Assembly (NCBI RefSeq): GCF_011250515.1
Contig: NZ_JAANOP010000005.1
Span: forward strand, 2,877-66,876
Source: Aquirufa ecclesiirivi
GTDB lineage: Bacteria; Bacteroidota; Bacteroidia; Cytophagales; Spirosomataceae
Length of the DNA: 64,000 nt
Reading direction: 5' to 3'
Part shown: piece after piece, positions 37,315 through 46,157 of the stretch
Layout: the number at the start of each line of letters is the position of its first letter
Position numbering within the stretch: the first letter of the stretch is position 1
The notes under the pieces: generated by a model
Told to the model about the DNA's origin: nothing
Seen by the model: the letters and a program-made list of their open reading frames with translations, nothing else
Database searches by the model: none
Position numbers and translations under genes: made by a program

Positions 37315-37851
37315 ATGTCTGAGTTAATTGTTGCCCACCGTTATGCTAAATCTTTGCTCGATTTAGCCATTGAAAAAAAGGTGGTGGAAGATGTTTACCA
37401 AGATATGGTGAGCTTCCAAGAAACCTGCCAAAATAGTAAAGAATTGGTACTAGCGTTTAAAAGCCCTATTATCAAGCACGGTACGAAAATGACTATCTTG
37501 AGTAAACTATTCAAAGATAAATTTCATGCTGTGTCTTATTCTATCTTTGAAATTATTACCCGTAAAAACAGAGAAGAATTCTTACCCGCTATTGCTAAAC
37601 AATTCATTGAATTATATACTACTTATAAAGGAATTCAAAAAGCAGATGTGGTCACTTCTTCTACATTAACAGAAGAGCAACGTAAACAAGTGATTGCCAT
37701 TGTAAAAGAATATTCTGGCAAAGATGTTCAATTGCATGAGTCCATTGACGAATCATTAATCGGTGGATTTATTCTACGTGTAGGAGACAAACAAGTCGAT
37801 GATTCCATCCGACGGAAACTAAATGATTTAAAAGTTTCTTTCGCCTCATAA
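37315..37851 (+). CDS. atpH: ATP synthase F1 subunit delta
   Basis: A 178-residue OSCP/delta subunit. The N-terminal helical bundle starts HRYAKSLLDLAIEKKVVEDVY and the C-terminal signature IGGFILRVGDKQVDDSIRRKL is complete. It binds the top of the F1 head to the b stalk. The usual next genes, atpA and atpG, do not follow; a terminator (37857-37882) closes the unit here. Confidence 0.95.
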   Translation: MSELIVAHRYAKSLLDLAIEKKVVEDVYQDMVSFQETCQNSKELVLAFKSPIIKHGTKMTILSKLFKDKFHAVSYSIFEIITRKNREEFLPAIAKQFIELYTTYKGIQKADVVTSSTLTEEQRKQVIAIVKEYSGKDVQLHESIDESLIGGFILRVGDKQVDDSIRRKLNDLKVSFAS

Positions 37852-37856
37852 ATTAA

Positions 37857-37882
37857 AAGCCTTGTTCATCAAGGCTTTTTTT
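37857..37882 (+). terminator. Terminator after atpH
   Basis: AAGCCTTG (37857-37864) pairs with CAAGGCTT (37870-37877) around TTCAT and continues into a T run to 37882. It ends 11 bases before the DUF423 gene, which therefore needs read-through or its own start site. Confidence 0.85.
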
Positions 37883-37893
37883 ATCCATTTATC

Positions 37894-38268
37894 ATGAAAC
37901 GTTTTTGCTTACTTTCAGGCTCTATCTTAGCTACTTTATCCGTAGCCATCGGTGCTTTTGGCGCGCATGCATGGAAAGCCTATTTACTGTCGACACAGCG
38001 GCTAGATACCTTTGAAACGGCATCAACCTACCAAATGTATGGCGCTTTAGCCTTACTACTTTTAGGTATTTGGCAAATCAATTCAGGAAATCGCTTTTTA
38101 AAAATTGCCTCTTATCTCATGTTGGCAGGAAGCATCATTTTTCCAGGAGCCTTGTATTTGATATGCATCACCCAACAAAATATTTGGGGAGCTGTAGCTC
38201 CACTAGGTGGACTTTCCCTGATAGTAGGATTTTCCTGCATGGCCATGGCTGCCTACCAAAAAGCTTAA
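37894..38268 (+). CDS. DUF423 family membrane protein (YgdD-like)
   Basis: A 124-residue protein with four membrane segments. The signature LSVAIGAFGAHAWK and the ALYLICIT and APLGGLSLIVGFSCMA segments are those of DUF423. Function unknown. Its last 4 bases overlap the convergent kinase-like gene. Confidence 0.88.
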   Translation: MKRFCLLSGSILATLSVAIGAFGAHAWKAYLLSTQRLDTFETASTYQMYGALALLLLGIWQINSGNRFLKIASYLMLAGSIIFPGALYLICITQQNIWGAVAPLGGLSLIVGFSCMAMAAYQKA

Positions 38269-39287
38269 TGCCGCATCACCAACTCTAAACTACTCCAAAC
38301 AATTTCGCCCATCGTTTTACAATTCAAAAAACGCTCATCATTATAATGACGAGCTAAATCCAAGCGCAATTGCTCCATGTTCTCAATTGGTGCTATATCG
38401 TCCTTGGCCATGACTGTCATCAAATCATATACCCGCTGACTCTCCGATTTCAAACGACTCGCAATCATCGATCTTTCCTCAATTTGGTACTGCCAAACAG
38501 ATTCGGGTGTCATGAACTTCATGCCCAACTCAACCAAACGATTATTTTGTTTGAAATATTGCGGTAAATACACCGACCGCTTCCCTTCATAGCATTGCTG
38601 ATCAAAATCAATTGGTCGAATTCGATAATAGATATCATCAAAATCAGGCGTTGTAATCACAACATAATTCGTGCTGTGCATATCTCCTAAAAGTTGTACC
38701 AAACAACGCTCATTGAACTTGACAAATTCCTTAGCTAAACGGATGGGCGATTCCAAATCATTCTCTAAATCTTGCTTCAAAAAAACATCTCCTGGAACTC
38801 CGGCGATATGCTCTTCGACCAAGGTATTGTCGTAAGTCACATAATTGATACGATTCGGAGAAAGAATATGCTCCAATTCCAAACCATAAACACGAGAAGC
38901 ATCAGCTACTTTAATATAGAAATAATCAAAAATATCATTGACTTTATTGACAATCCGAATGCGAAATGGATGCGTATTCCCATAAGTACAATAGTCCACC
39001 CGATCAATCACCAAGTGCTTAATAACGCCTTCATTACCATCTGTCTTCAAATCCGCATAAATGTTCTTCAGAGATTCATGCACTTCTTCCTGATCTGCTG
39101 GAGAATAAAAAACGGTTTCCCATAAAGTATCATGACCATTTTTATCGTACAAGGTAATTGCATTATCATACCGAAGTAAATCCTGGTAACTTATATTCAT
39201 GGCATGCTCACGACCATACTTATGCAAGTAGCGTCTCAGCTGGTTATTAATCCGATACAGGTTTTTCTTCCGAGATATTAATGCCAT
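38265..39287 (-). CDS. Protein kinase-like/aminoglycoside phosphotransferase-like protein of unknown role
   Basis: A 340-residue protein that I do not recognise as a named family. Several features suggest a kinase-like fold: a possible beta-3 lysine K126 in YFYIKVADA with a following Glu-rich helix (GLELEH, about 135-140); an APH-type catalytic loop GDMHSTN at 201-207; and a metal-binding DFD in IRPIDFDQ (226-229). The N-terminal 100 residues are charged and not assigned. No membrane segment is seen, so a cytoplasmic location is likely. The ATG overlaps the stop of the MFS transporter by one base (TAATG), so it is coupled to it and follows rodA. The substrate is unknown and a pseudokinase is possible. 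Confidence 0.75.
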   Translation of the reverse strand: MALISRKKNLYRINNQLRRYLHKYGREHAMNISYQDLLRYDNAITLYDKNGHDTLWETVFYSPADQEEVHESLKNIYADLKTDGNEGVIKHLVIDRVDYCTYGNTHPFRIRIVNKVNDIFDYFYIKVADASRVYGLELEHILSPNRINYVTYDNTLVEEHIAGVPGDVFLKQDLENDLESPIRLAKEFVKFNERCLVQLLGDMHSTNYVVITTPDFDDIYYRIRPIDFDQQCYEGKRSVYLPQYFKQNNRLVELGMKFMTPESVWQYQIEERSMIASRLKSESQRVYDLMTVMAKDDIAPIENMEQLRLDLARHYNDERFLNCKTMGEIVWSSLELVMRH

Positions 39288-40522
39288 TATTCTTCTATAA
39301 AATCCAATGATTTGCCAAATGTCTCTTTCAAGTGACTAACAGACCAAATTGATAATCCAAAACAAAGCGCCCCGACAATAGCCGCCGAATTCACCATACC
39401 TACGCTAGGTATTAAAAACTTAAACAATAAGCTAATGGGGATTAATGCTCCGCGTACAAAATTAGGAACTGTGGTAGTCACTGTCATACGTAAATTAGTG
39501 CCAAACTGCTCAGATGAACTAGTCAAAAACACAGCCCAATATCCCCCAAAGAATCCAAGCAATGTGATCATGATGTTTCCATAAACAACCGAAATATCTG
39601 ACATGGCATAGAGGAAATAAATGGTCAAGACCCATGCAATAACCAAATAGCTCATGACCGCTTTATTCCTACTTTTCAATACTTGACTTAAATAACCGCT
39701 AGCAAAATCCCCAACGGATAAACCTAAATAACAATACATGATAGCATCCCCTCCTGTTATCACGCCCTTCAAACCCATACTCTGTAATAATTCTGGTGAT
39801 GAAAAAACCAAAATGCCAATGATGTACCAAATCGGCAAGCCCATTAAAATACAATACAGGTATTTCTTGAAAATTTGTCCATGGGAAAACAATTGGAAGA
39901 AATTTCCTCGTTTGACATCCATCTCCAATTCCAAAAACATACCGGACTCAAATGTCCCTAAACGTAAGAGCAATAAAGCTAATCCCATAGCTCCACCAAT
40001 GTAATAGCAGGTTCTCCACCATTCAGGATCTGAACTGAAATTAGATACTATGGGAGCAAAAATAGCACCAGAGGCACCAACCCCAGCAATAATTAAGGTT
40101 CCTATTCCTCGCTTAGAGGGAGGTAGCGTTTCGTTGACTAAGGTAATTCCAGCTCCCAATTCACCTGCCAAACCTATCCCTGCGAGAAATCGTAACCAGG
40201 CATAAGTATCTAAATCATGTACCATTCCATTCAAGGCATTCGCTATAGAATACAATAAAATAGACCCGAATAAAACAGACTTCCTACCCTTTTTATCGCC
40301 ATAAATTCCCCACAAAATACCTCCTAATAACATACCACCCATCTGAATATTCATCAGATTCAGTCCTTGATTCAATAAATCAGGGCCCACCAAGCCCAAA
40401 CTTTTTAAGCTGGGATTACGTACCACTGAAAAAAGAATTAAATCGTAGACGTCTACAAAATAACCTAGGGCTGCAACGGCAATTAATAGTTTAGCTTTAG
40501 AACTTAGTTTTTCTTCTATCAT
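39287..40522 (-). CDS. MFS transporter (metabolite:proton symporter-like)
   Basis: A roughly 411-residue transporter with about 12 membrane segments. The first-loop motif GGILWGIYGDKKGRKSVLFG is a clear MFS motif, and ELGAGITLVNETLPPSKRG in the fourth and fifth segments resembles the metabolite:H+ symporter branch. The ATG at 40522 (MIEEKLSS) is used instead of one at 40606, because the longer form would run back into the rodA gene by over 70 bases. The start is 11 bases after rodA. The substrate cannot be read from sequence. Confidence 0.85.
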   Translation of the reverse strand: MIEEKLSSKAKLLIAVAALGYFVDVYDLILFSVVRNPSLKSLGLVGPDLLNQGLNLMNIQMGGMLLGGILWGIYGDKKGRKSVLFGSILLYSIANALNGMVHDLDTYAWLRFLAGIGLAGELGAGITLVNETLPPSKRGIGTLIIAGVGASGAIFAPIVSNFSSDPEWWRTCYYIGGAMGLALLLLRLGTFESGMFLELEMDVKRGNFFQLFSHGQIFKKYLYCILMGLPIWYIIGILVFSSPELLQSMGLKGVITGGDAIMYCYLGLSVGDFASGYLSQVLKSRNKAVMSYLVIAWVLTIYFLYAMSDISVVYGNIMITLLGFFGGYWAVFLTSSSEQFGTNLRMTVTTTVPNFVRGALIPISLLFKFLIPSVGMVNSAAIVGALCFGLSIWSVSHLKETFGKSLDFIEE

Positions 40523-40533
40523 AGGTTTAGGTT

Positions 40534-41823
40534 TTAACGAGAAAGCATATCCGAACGATGCGAATCTAATTTCAGAAATATAAACAATAGTATGGTAAAT
40601 GACCAAAGGGAAGATCCTCCATAGCTAAAAAATGGAAGTGGTATTCCCATGATTGGCATCAAGCCAATAGTCATACCAATGTTCACCAAAAAGTGAAAAA
40701 ACAAAATACCAACTACCCCATATCCATAAGCCCGTGCAAATCTAGATCGTTGCTGATCCGCTAAATACATGAGTCGCCATAAAAATGCCACAAACAAAAG
40801 TATGACTACTAATACTCCAAAAAAACCATGTTCTTCGCCAATCGTACAAAAAATGAAATCGGTACTTTGCTCAGGAACAAAATCAAATTTTGTTTGTGTG
40901 CCTTGCAGGTAACCTTTACCCCAAAAACCACCTGAACCGATGGCAATTTTAGATTGTGTAACTTGATAACCTAAACCTCGGGGGTCAAAAGATGGATCAA
41001 TGAGTACTTTGATACGATTCCTTTGGTGCTCTTTTAGTACTGTATTAACGGCTAAATCAACCAAAAAAACCATGAACATAATCCCTACAATGAACAAAGC
41101 TGCTTTAATATAGGTTTGTTTTAAGCGTTGAATATAAATTGGCGAAAGTGCAATAATAATCCCCGCAATGAGGATTAACGTGGCCAAAATAGTCCATGGA
41201 CTCAGTAACAAAGCAGAAACAAAAATAGTCACTGTTCCAACAAATAATCCAGGGTATTCTCCAGGTAATCCCTCTCGATAAAGCAAGATTAAAAATGAGG
41301 CAAATACCAACGCAGATCCCGTTTCATTGGAGGCGATAATCAATAGCATGGGTAATCCTATGATGGCCCCAGATATCCATTGATTTTTCCACTTAGACAA
41401 ATTCACTTGTGGTTCATTGATGTATTTTGCTAATAACAAGGCCGTGGCAGTCTTAGCAAATTCAGCAGGTTGAATGGTGATTGAACCAAACTTAAACCAG
41501 GAATGAGACCCGTTAATCGTGACCCCCAAAAATGGTACCAAGATTAATAAACCTATAAAACTAGCATAAATGATCGGCGCAAAAGCCTCAAAAAAACGAA
41601 AATCAATGGCAAAAATACAGATGATGAGTATCAGACTTGTCCCGATCCAAATCAATTGTTTACCCGCATTGGAATCATAAAATTTAGCGTCAAATATCCA
41701 CAAATGAGTCTCTGGATTGTATACGGCCGAATATATATTCATCCAGCCAGCTAACACAAATAATCCGTACAAGGATATGGTAATCCAATCAACCTTACTC
41801 ACTAATTGGTTTTGATTACTCAT
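40534..41823 (-). CDS. rodA: Rod-shape-determining SEDS glycosyltransferase
   Basis: A 429-residue SEDS protein with about ten membrane segments. Family motifs are intact: RGLGYQVTQSKIAIGSGGFWGKGYLQGTQTKFDFVPEQSTDFIFC (split across the loop) and the C-terminal LMPIMGIPLPFFSYGGSSLW. It polymerises lipid II in the elongation complex with PBP2, whose gene overlaps it by 4 bases upstream. The organism is therefore likely rod-shaped or at least elongating. Confidence 0.95.
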   Translation of the reverse strand: MSNQNQLVSKVDWITISLYGLFVLAGWMNIYSAVYNPETHLWIFDAKFYDSNAGKQLIWIGTSLILIICIFAIDFRFFEAFAPIIYASFIGLLILVPFLGVTINGSHSWFKFGSITIQPAEFAKTATALLLAKYINEPQVNLSKWKNQWISGAIIGLPMLLIIASNETGSALVFASFLILLYREGLPGEYPGLFVGTVTIFVSALLLSPWTILATLILIAGIIIALSPIYIQRLKQTYIKAALFIVGIMFMVFLVDLAVNTVLKEHQRNRIKVLIDPSFDPRGLGYQVTQSKIAIGSGGFWGKGYLQGTQTKFDFVPEQSTDFIFCTIGEEHGFFGVLVVILLFVAFLWRLMYLADQQRSRFARAYGYGVVGILFFHFLVNIGMTIGLMPIMGIPLPFFSYGGSSLWSFTILLFIFLKLDSHRSDMLSR

Positions 41824-43688
41824 TTTAAGGTGTCTTTTTTAGTTTTTGAGGGCCTTGGACCTGTCACGGATAACACATTTGGAAGATAACTTTTATTCAT
41901 AAATTTCTCCTCCACGGCCTTTCTATCAACCTTTCCTTTCAAATATTTCTCAATAATTAAAGAAGCAATAGGCGCAGCAGCAAAGCCTCCAAATCCGGCA
42001 TTTTCTACAAAAACAGCAATGGCAATTTTAGGATTATCCTTGGGAGCAAAAGCAATAAAAACGGAGTGATCTTCTCCCTTAGCATTTTGTGAAGTACCCG
42101 TTTTCCCACACATCACAATATCTGGAATTTTACCATCACCCCCCACCGTTCCATGCAGTACTGCATCTTTCATGCCTTCAATGACTACACCAAAATGCTT
42201 GGCATCTATACCCACGGAAACTGGGGTTTTATAAAATGGATCCACTACTTTATTATCCCCAATGGCCTTCACTAAATGAGGAGGAATATACCAGCCTCGA
42301 TTGGCAATAATGGCTGCCACATTGGCCATTTTCAATGGATTTACCACCAATTCCCCTTCCCCGATACTCAAGGAATAAATATTGGAAAACTTCCACGTAT
42401 TTTCTCCTTTATACACTTTATTGTAATATTCAACATTGGGTAATATCCCCTTTTTCTCATTGCCCAAATCCACCCCTAACTTCCTTCCAAATCCAAAATT
42501 AGCCACTAATTCTGACCATCGCTGTAAACCTTGTGCCGATCGCTCAAAGGTATTTCCTTGCGTATCTTCGTACAAAATCTTACGAAATGCATGGTAAAAA
42601 TAAGGGTTACAAGACCATTGTATGGCATTGTGCAAATCATTGTGTGAGGTATTGTGCGAGTGACACTTGACAGGAGCACCAGCGTGCGTAAAAACACTAC
42701 CCGGCGTAATGATTCCCAGCTGTAAACCCACCAAGGCTTGAATCAATTTAAAGGTTGAACCTGGACGATAATACGCTGAGGGTGGACGATTCAACAATGG
42801 TTTCATGGGATCCAAAGCTAAATCCTGATAATACTTGGAAAAATTACGCCCTGCTAATAAACTTGGATCATAAGAGGGAGCCGAAACCATTGTCAAGATT
42901 TCTCCTGTTGCCGGTTCTATAGCCACCACGGAGCCTACCTTATGCTGCATTAAACTATCGGCATATTCTTGCAATCGAATATCCACCCCTGTATATAAAT
43001 TCTTTCCTGCTATGGGTTGTATGTCCAAGCTTCCCTCCTTGAAATCGCCTTTTTCCACCCCATTACTATTGACCATTCGGTATTTGACCCCTCTTTGTCC
43101 CCGTAAATCTTCTTCATAAAAACTTTCAATTCCAGACACTCCCACATAATCCCCTTGGCGATAATAATCGTCCTTTTGATTTTGAAGTGAGTTCGAATTA
43201 ATCTCCGCTACATAACCTAAGGCATTAGAAAAAGCCTTGGATTGATAGGTTCTAAATGCGGTAGTCGTAAAAGTAAATCCCGGAAAATCGACCATGGCAT
43301 CTTGAACACGAGCAAAATCTTCTTTTGACAAATGCTTCAAAAACAAATAGGGCTTTACACGAGAATATGCTTTGGCTTGCTTGCAGGTTGAATCAAAATA
43401 AGCCCTTGTAATTCCAAATAGTTGACAAAACTGCAAGGTATCCCGAACATGTGCTTTACGTGGTGTGATGTACAAATCATAAACCGGCGTATTGTACACG
43501 ATAAGTTTTTGATGACGGTCATACACCTCCCCACGAAAAGGTATCTGAATGATTTTGCGAATAGCATTGTTGTCGGCCGCCTTTTCGTAACTATCATCAA
43601 TCACTTGAAGGAAAAATAACTTTCCAATAAACACCAAACCTATGATGATAAAGAACAACAAAAGAATTTGTCTGCGACCCTCGAACAC
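41820..43688 (-). CDS. mrdA: Penicillin-binding protein 2 (class B transpeptidase)
   Basis: A 622-residue protein. One N-terminal membrane anchor (ILLLFFIIIGLVFIGKLFFL) is followed by the PBP dimerisation domain (PFRGEVYDRHQKLIVYN) and the transpeptidase domain. Catalytic motifs are SxxK at 311-314 (STFK), SxN (SCN in IQWSCNPYF) and KTG (GKTGTSQN). It cross-links peptidoglycan during elongation and works with RodA, encoded next with a 4-base overlap. mreB, mreC and mreD are not in the window. Confidence 0.95.
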   Translation of the reverse strand: MFEGRRQILLLFFIIIGLVFIGKLFFLQVIDDSYEKAADNNAIRKIIQIPFRGEVYDRHQKLIVYNTPVYDLYITPRKAHVRDTLQFCQLFGITRAYFDSTCKQAKAYSRVKPYLFLKHLSKEDFARVQDAMVDFPGFTFTTTAFRTYQSKAFSNALGYVAEINSNSLQNQKDDYYRQGDYVGVSGIESFYEEDLRGQRGVKYRMVNSNGVEKGDFKEGSLDIQPIAGKNLYTGVDIRLQEYADSLMQHKVGSVVAIEPATGEILTMVSAPSYDPSLLAGRNFSKYYQDLALDPMKPLLNRPPSAYYRPGSTFKLIQALVGLQLGIITPGSVFTHAGAPVKCHSHNTSHNDLHNAIQWSCNPYFYHAFRKILYEDTQGNTFERSAQGLQRWSELVANFGFGRKLGVDLGNEKKGILPNVEYYNKVYKGENTWKFSNIYSLSIGEGELVVNPLKMANVAAIIANRGWYIPPHLVKAIGDNKVVDPFYKTPVSVGIDAKHFGVVIEGMKDAVLHGTVGGDGKIPDIVMCGKTGTSQNAKGEDHSVFIAFAPKDNPKIAIAVFVENAGFGGFAAAPIASLIIEKYLKGKVDRKAVEEKFMNKSYLPNVLSVTGPRPSKTKKDTLK

Positions 43689-43764
43689 GTAAAATTTGAG
43701 TTAATATGGAAAATCTCAGCAATTTACAGAAATATATCGGCTTATAAATCGAGCTAATTCGCAA

Positions 43765-43950
43765 TTATTTTGGCAAACTCCGAATCAAAGCCACCATGGA
43801 AATGGCAATAGAGCCTAAAGAAAAAACAATGGTTAACCAGGGCTTTTCGAATTGAAAATATCCATCCAAATACCTCCCCAACCAAACACCTAACAAGATG
43901 GTCACCAACATTTGAAATGCTGCTCCAATGTATTTTTGGTAAGAGTTCAT
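43765..43950 (-). CDS. AtpZ/AtpI-family small membrane protein
   Basis: A 61-residue protein with two membrane helices (GAAFQMLVTILLGVWLGRYLDGYF and WLTIVFSLGSIAISMVALIRSL). The GRYLDG signature is that of AtpZ/AtpI-like proteins (PF09527), thought to assist F0 assembly or Mg2+ supply. It is about 6 kb from the atpB cluster and next to mrdA, so it is detached from the other ATP synthase genes. Confidence 0.82.
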   Translation of the reverse strand: MNSYQKYIGAAFQMLVTILLGVWLGRYLDGYFQFEKPWLTIVFSLGSIAISMVALIRSLPK

Positions 43951-44014
43951 CCCTTTGAATTAAATTAATCGTAATGCCACGCTAAATTTATCCCTTTTTC
44001 GTTGAGATAAATTG

Positions 44015-44022
44015 TAAATTTG
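44015..44022 (+). promoter_or_regulatory. Candidate -7 box of the porW-PBP1A transcript
   Basis: TAAATTTG is a perfect TAnnTTTG match, 19 bases before the ATG at 44042. No good -33 TTTG is seen at the usual distance. Confidence 0.4.
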
Positions 44023-44041
44023 AACAATTTTGGTTTTCTGC

Positions 44042-46156
44042 ATGATTAGAAGATATTGGCTTCTCGGATTATTGGCTCTTGTAAGTGCTTGTTCTCAACA
44101 AAGCACAAAGCCTGCTGCCGTCGCATTTCATAATCTAAATGCCAAATACAACGCCATTTGGCAAGCTGATCGCTTAAAAAAGACCATACAAAAGAAGTTT
44201 TGGGAAGAACATAAAGAGAATTACAAATCCATTCTTCCTATTATTCCAGCCATTGATTCGGCATTTGGCCAGCAACATGCTTCCGATATTGATTTAGTTA
44301 TCAAAAAAGCCTCCTTGGTGATTGATCGTCACCAAAATTCTCATTTTGTGGATGATGCCTATACCTTGATTGGTTGGGGCCGATACATCAAAAAAGATTA
44401 TAAAAATGCCCTAGAGACGTTTAAGTTTGTCAATTCCATTGACAATGACCCTCGTTCTCAAAGTACCTCACTGATCCATTTATACCAAATTTATACCCAA
44501 CAGCATGATTTCACTTCGGCAGAAAAAGTAGCTGAGTTCATCCAAAGTCTAGACCTTAGCCAGTCACAGAAGAATAATTATTTATTGGCTAGAGCTTATT
44601 ATCACCAAAGTAAAAATGAAATAATCCCAACCATCGCGCTCTTAGAAGAAATCATTCCTTCGCTTTCCTCAGGAGAAGAAAAAGCTCGCCTTCGCTTTAT
44701 TTTGGGTCAATTATTTGAATCGCAAGGAAAAAGCCAATTAGCCTTAGAGAATTATGCGGCTGTAAAAAAATCCAAAGCTAGCTATGACTTACAATTCCAT
44801 GCAACATTGGCAGTACATCAATTAAACAATGCGCCCGAAGAATTAGAAAAAATGATTCGCGAGCCAAAGAATGAAGATCATGTTCCTGCTTTGTACGCAG
44901 CTTTAGGAGAAATATCTTTCAGAAATAAGGATTATGATAAGGCTAAAGTCTATTGGACCCAAGGTGGTAAAAGCGGAAGCGACCGAGGAGAACTTTATTT
45001 ACAATTGGGTAATCTATTTGCCAAACAATTGAAACGTTTTGATGAAGCTGCCAAATACTATGATAGTGCCGCCACTTACCTTAACCCGAATCATCCAGCA
45101 TACACCAATACTCAGAAATTAAAAAAGACGTGGTCTAGCTATTTACAATTAAGCAAAGCGCTAAGTCAAGAGGACTCTTTATTAAAATTAAGCAATATGT
45201 CCATGATCGAATTAACGGACATGTACCAAAAGACACAAAAAAAGCAACAAAGAAAAGCGGATTCCTTATTGAGCAAAACGGTGCAAGTACAAAGCAATGT
45301 CGTTTTTACGCGCAGACCTCCTAGTCCAGAGCAACAAAGTTTTTACTTTAACAATGACCAAGCTAGAATCCAAGGTCAACAAGAATTCAGTAATAAATGG
45401 GGCGTTCGGACCTTAGAAGATTTTTGGAATCGTAAAAATAAAAATAACAACTTGACTAACCGTATTGTAGATTTGACACAAAATACGTCGAATGCCCCTT
45501 CAGAAAATGCGAAGACAAACAGCAACAATCCTGTCGAGAATGATTCTTTACAAATTTGGTTAAACTCCATTCCCAAAAGCCCCGCTCAAATTTCACAAGT
45601 AAAAAAACGAGAAGAGGATGCCCTATTTGAATTAGGAAAATTTGTACAATTGGAATTGGGAGAAAAGGAACAAGCCAGTGGCTTATTGAAGAAATTATTG
45701 GTTAATTATCCAGGCACAAGCCATGAAGCAGAAGCGCTCTACTTGCTATATTTAAGTAGCGACAAAGATTCTCCAGATCAAAAAAACTACCGCAATCAAT
45801 TATTTGACCGCTTCCCTACGGCCTATTTCAAACAATTAATCTTAAAAATTGAACATGGTAGTTTGACAGAAAGCAATGAATTGGCCGCACAAAAAGCCTA
45901 TGAATTGGCCTATGAGCAATTTAAAACTCATAATTATAATGAGGCCTCGCGTCAATGTCAACAAATCTTACAACAATTTCCAGGTAGTAACTTAGAAGAT
46001 AAAGTCGTATTTTTAAAAGCGCTTTGTTACGGTGGGTTAAAGGAATTCACTAGCTATCAAGATAATTTAAAAAACTTCATTCAAGCTTTCCCAAAAAGCC
46101 CATTAACAACAGAGGCAGAAGCTTTATTAAAAGCCTACACCAAAAATAAAAACTAA
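44042..46156 (+). CDS. PorW/SprE-family TPR lipoprotein of the type IX secretion system
   Basis: A 704-residue lipoprotein (signal MIRRYWLLGLLALVSAC). It opens with the family features FHNLNAKYNAIWQA and NSHFVDDAYTLIGWGRYIKKDYKNALETF, then many TPR-like helical pairs to the end, with a low-complexity Asn/Ser stretch near residues 470-500. PorW and SprE are outer-membrane-associated lipoproteins needed for type IX secretion and gliding in Bacteroidota. The ATG at 44042 replaces an in-frame TTG at 44030. It is one base from the next gene, so the two are coupled. The giant repeat protein at 1-4066 could be a client. Confidence 0.82.
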   Translation: MIRRYWLLGLLALVSACSQQSTKPAAVAFHNLNAKYNAIWQADRLKKTIQKKFWEEHKENYKSILPIIPAIDSAFGQQHASDIDLVIKKASLVIDRHQNSHFVDDAYTLIGWGRYIKKDYKNALETFKFVNSIDNDPRSQSTSLIHLYQIYTQQHDFTSAEKVAEFIQSLDLSQSQKNNYLLARAYYHQSKNEIIPTIALLEEIIPSLSSGEEKARLRFILGQLFESQGKSQLALENYAAVKKSKASYDLQFHATLAVHQLNNAPEELEKMIREPKNEDHVPALYAALGEISFRNKDYDKAKVYWTQGGKSGSDRGELYLQLGNLFAKQLKRFDEAAKYYDSAATYLNPNHPAYTNTQKLKKTWSSYLQLSKALSQEDSLLKLSNMSMIELTDMYQKTQKKQQRKADSLLSKTVQVQSNVVFTRRPPSPEQQSFYFNNDQARIQGQQEFSNKWGVRTLEDFWNRKNKNNNLTNRIVDLTQNTSNAPSENAKTNSNNPVENDSLQIWLNSIPKSPAQISQVKKREEDALFELGKFVQLELGEKEQASGLLKKLLVNYPGTSHEAEALYLLYLSSDKDSPDQKNYRNQLFDRFPTAYFKQLILKIEHGSLTESNELAAQKAYELAYEQFKTHNYNEASRQCQQILQQFPGSNLEDKVVFLKALCYGGLKEFTSYQDNLKNFIQAFPKSPLTTEAEALLKAYTKNKN

Positions 46157-46157
46157 T

